From Oricola cellulosilytica (GTDB lineage: Bacteria > Pseudomonadota > Alphaproteobacteria > Rhizobiales > Rhizobiaceae): a DNA stretch of 64,000 nucleotides. A model generated the notes under the pieces. The model was given only the letters and a program-made list of their open reading frames with translations, had not been told where the DNA came from and made no database searches. Location of the stretch: assembly GCF_019966575.1 (NCBI RefSeq), contig NZ_JAINFK010000002.1, positions 420,332 through 484,331 of the forward strand. Reading direction: 5' to 3'. Shown piece by piece: positions 62,153 through 64,000 of the stretch (positions are counted from its first letter, which is position 1; each line of letters begins with the position of its first letter). The position numbers were made by a program, and so were the translations under genes.

Positions 62153-62740
62153 ATGATCCGTGACGCAATTTCGATCAGCTACGCGGTCATTCTGGCATTC
62201 GTTCTTGGCGTGTGGTCGGCCGTATGGGCGACCGCCGATTTACCCTTTTACAGCGAATTGCAGGTCAATGGCTGGCGGGCTCATCCGTCAGTCGGTGGCG
62301 ACAATCCCGACCCCTATTCGACTGCTTTTCTAGCGCGATCCGGAAGATTTCAGCTAGCCGCTGCGGAGGGATTACAGTTTATATCGCGGGAGGATTCCGA
62401 TGGTGAAGCGCTTGACGGCGCATGTATCTATCGGATCAGCGGAAATACACCCCTCACGCGCCTCTGGACGCTGCAGGTTGTCCGGGACGGGGTCCCAATC
62501 GATAGTGCTGCACTCGGCATTCCAGTCTCCACCCATTCACAAGCCTTGGTGCGGGATAGGGACGGATTTTTTGGCATAGTAATCTCGCCGACTCCAAGAC
62601 CCGGAAATTGGATCTATCCCGGGCCCAATGGACCGTTTCGGCTCATCCTGACGCTTTACGACACGGCGATTGCCAGCAGCCGTGGGCTTTCGGAGATCGT
62701 CATGCCAACAGTCGAACGCGTGGATTGCGACAGTGGCTAG
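62153..62740 (+). CDS. DUF1214 protein, membrane-anchored
   Basis: 195 residues with one N-terminal membrane helix (about 8-26). The DUF1214 core has TPLTRLWTLQVVRDGVPI and PTPRPGNWIYPGPNGPFRLILTLYD, the characteristic GNW-x-P and FRLILTLYD ends. DUF1214 and DUF1254 proteins usually occur as partners; the next gene overlaps this one's stop. Function unknown. Confidence 0.85.
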   Translation: MIRDAISISYAVILAFVLGVWSAVWATADLPFYSELQVNGWRAHPSVGGDNPDPYSTAFLARSGRFQLAAAEGLQFISREDSDGEALDGACIYRISGNTPLTRLWTLQVVRDGVPIDSAALGIPVSTHSQALVRDRDGFFGIVISPTPRPGNWIYPGPNGPFRLILTLYDTAIASSRGLSEIVMPTVERVDCDSG

Positions 62741-63281
62741 GTTTCTACTAATGACATTCCTCGGGCTGACTGGCGCCGCGCTGGTGCACCTGGCGATTGT
62801 ACTGATGCTTCCGCGCCTCTCTGAAAACGATGTCTGGCGGCAGATTGAGACGGAGACGGCGCCTTACCGTGCCTTGCGGCTGGACAGCCAATCGGACCGG
62901 CTTGCCATGGCGAAGTCACTTGATCCGATGTTTGCCGAGTTCGTCTGCCGCTACGATCTGGCGGAAGGGATGTTCACTATCACCAACGACACAAACGCTG
63001 ATTTCTGGTCGGTTGCCATCTTTGATGATCATGGCCGGATCGTGTTTGCGTCGAATGACAGAATCTCTCCCTCGCGACGCATCCGGCTGGGAGTTGCCAT
63101 GCCCTCGCAGATACGGGCAATTCAGCAGGATCCGCGCGACGAGCTTCGCGGTTCGATTGTCGCGGAGTCTCGGCGTAGCGAAGGGTTTGCCATAGTCAGG
63201 CTCTTTCGCCCTGATCCGAGTTGGGAGCAGGTTGTCCGAAACTTTATTGCGCAAACGCAATGCGCGCCTGTTCCGGTCTAA
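62733..63281 (+). CDS. DUF1254 protein (short form)
   Basis: 182 residues from a GTG at 62733 that overlaps the DUF1214 stop codon (62738-62740); an ATG at 62751 is an alternative. An N-terminal membrane helix (about 8-28) and a DUF1254 core with the DPMFAEFVCRYDLAEGMFTI stretch. The TAG/GTG overlap indicates translational coupling. Confidence 0.82.
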   Translation: MARFLLMTFLGLTGAALVHLAIVLMLPRLSENDVWRQIETETAPYRALRLDSQSDRLAMAKSLDPMFAEFVCRYDLAEGMFTITNDTNADFWSVAIFDDHGRIVFASNDRISPSRRIRLGVAMPSQIRAIQQDPRDELRGSIVAESRRSEGFAIVRLFRPDPSWEQVVRNFIAQTQCAPVPV

Positions 63282-63287
63282 CCAACG

Positions 63288-63470
63288 TTATTTCTCGCGT
63301 GTCTTCGACTTAGCGCCGGACAGGCATTTCGGGGGTCTTGTCTTCTCGTGCCAGACCCCGGTGAAAATGACGACTTTGCCGATAAACCCGGCCCGGCCGT
63401 CTGGCCCGCGCGGCGTCCGATGCGCCGATGAACGCACCGAGCTCTTCGGAAACGCTATAACTTGCGCCAT
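63288..63470 (-). CDS. short conserved protein with I-x-F-TGV motif
   Basis: 60 residues; the ATG is preceded by GGAAGGG. The protein begins MAQVIAFPK and ends with a KVVIFTGVWHEK segment, a pattern I recall in small rhizobial proteins, without known function. It is tail to tail with the DUF1254 gene and divergent from the DUF2336 gene. Confidence 0.6.
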   Translation of the reverse strand: MAQVIAFPKSSVRSSAHRTPRGPDGRAGFIGKVVIFTGVWHEKTRPPKCLSGAKSKTREK

Positions 63471-63593
63471 GCACCCTTCCCCGCTCGCAGATGTTCCTGA
63501 ACGTAAGGACTGCAGCACCATGGTTAATAACTTGCTAATGATTGGCAATTACCTTCGCACCAACATTGATCAGGCGGGGGCCAAGATACGAGG

Positions 63594-64000
63594 ATGCGCA
63601 GTCCGGGCGGCGAGCGGGAGCTAACGGGAAGCGACGCGACAGCTGTCGAGGCGGTGAGGCAATTCTGCCGAAGGACCCGAGCTGGTCGCGAAGAGAAGAC
63701 GATGCTTGCCGATCTGGTGTTGCCGCTGCTGCCGCGCATTGGCGACGAGGCGCGGCGTACCGTCGCGACGCTTCTTGCGGGCTGCGGTTTCGCGCCGAAG
63801 GCGCTGCTTCTGGCGCTTGCCGATTTTCGTGTTGCCCTCTGCTCGCCGATCCTGACCCGGAGCCCCCTTCTCACCGACCCGGAACTGCTGGCAATCATTT
63901 CGCAGCATGGCGAGGAGCATGCGCGCGCCATTGCACGGCGCCCTGCCCTCAACTTTCCGGTCGTCAGCGCCCTGCGCGCGATGAACTCCGCCGGCGTGGA
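63594..64000 (+). CDS. DUF2336-domain protein (N-terminal part, cut by window end)
   Basis: An open frame from the ATG at 63594 runs to the window edge (135 codons). The DUF2336 core is visible: LADLVLPLLPRIGDEARRTVA, ILTRSPLLTDPELLAIISQHG and ARAIARRP. These proteins are common in Hyphomicrobiales and made of helical repeats, probably for protein contacts. The ribosome site is poor, so an upstream start cannot be excluded. Confidence 0.75.
   Translation, partial: MRSPGGERELTGSDATAVEAVRQFCRRTRAGREEKTMLADLVLPLLPRIGDEARRTVATLLAGCGFAPKALLLALADFRVALCSPILTRSPLLTDPELLAIISQHGEEHARAIARRPALNFPVVSALRAMNSAGV

Noticed and set aside
1-64000. CRISPR arrays, tRNA and rRNA genes
   Set aside because: No regularly spaced repeats and no cloverleaf-like or rRNA-like sequence was noticed on either strand.

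Overview
The window looks like the chromosome of an alphaproteobacterium of the order Hyphomicrobiales (Rhizobiales), in the Rhizobiaceae/Phyllobacteriaceae part of the tree. The reasons are the high GC content, the cytochrome c maturation operon in cycHJKL (ccmI-E-F-H) order next to a FeuPQ-type two-component system, degP, an OmpR-type regulator/kinase pair, glnE, a PleC-like kinase and pepN in one run, and typical rhizobial families (HWE kinase, HemAT-like chemoreceptor, DUF2336, RES/Xre toxin-antitoxin). I saw no rRNA, tRNA or CRISPR array. Species cannot be named from what I see.

Layout. 1-12.6 kb: housekeeping and sensory genes: a small secreted protein, CreA-family protein, an SDR epimerase, an HWE sensor kinase, ETF-ubiquinone oxidoreductase, a UDG-like protein with altered motifs, MFS and EamA transporters, an amidase, and a soluble globin-coupled chemoreceptor. 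12.7-16.2 kb: a GAF-PAS-GGDEF-EAL protein with a degenerate EAL domain, and a small DedA-superfamily protein apparently coupled to it. 16.2-24.4 kb: a lone molybdenum hydroxylase large subunit, pepN, a PleC-like hybrid-free kinase and an EF-hand protein. 24.4-39.9 kb: a largely leftward conserved block comprising glnE, kinase/regulator, degP with a clear intrinsic terminator, a hydrolase-OsmC fusion, ccmH-F-E-I with overlapping start/stop codons, a lipoprotein, feuQ, feuP and a small periplasmic protein in the position of FeuN.

39.9-44.4 kb is an accessory patch: a holin-like gene and a possible tail-gene end, two copies of the 3' end of a GNAT-toxin gene about 1 kb apart, a truncated BrnA-type antitoxin, a LysR regulator, and an intact RES/Xre toxin-antitoxin operon with an unusually readable promoter and paired operators. 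The divergent region upstream of the next kinase carries a CtrA-type site and two mutually exclusive hairpins. 44.4-53.9 kb: a kinase and a single-domain response regulator in tail-to-tail arrangement, a candidate secreted metallopeptidase, a secreted protein with a 15-bp tandem repeat, an alpha/beta hydrolase, a DedA-PAP2-LssY fusion, and several small conserved genes.

53.9-59.9 kb is gene-poor and partly lower in GC: an orphan LuxR-type autoinducer-binding regulator, several very small secreted proteins, two decayed antitoxin tails, a perfect hairpin, an SRAP DNA-crosslink protein and a membrane-anchored coiled-coil protein. 59.9-64 kb: a class A penicillin-binding protein, a DUF1214/DUF1254 pair, a short conserved gene, and the start of a DUF2336 protein that runs off the window.

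Functional links: cytochrome c assembly, envelope stress and periplasmic signalling (degP, FeuQ-FeuP-FeuN candidate, PBP), nitrogen control (glnE), and cell-cycle-type signalling (PleC-like kinase, CtrA-type site). No single region is certainly a new system; the best leads are the FeuN candidate, the leader region at 44.0-44.35 kb, and the toxin-antitoxin debris field.
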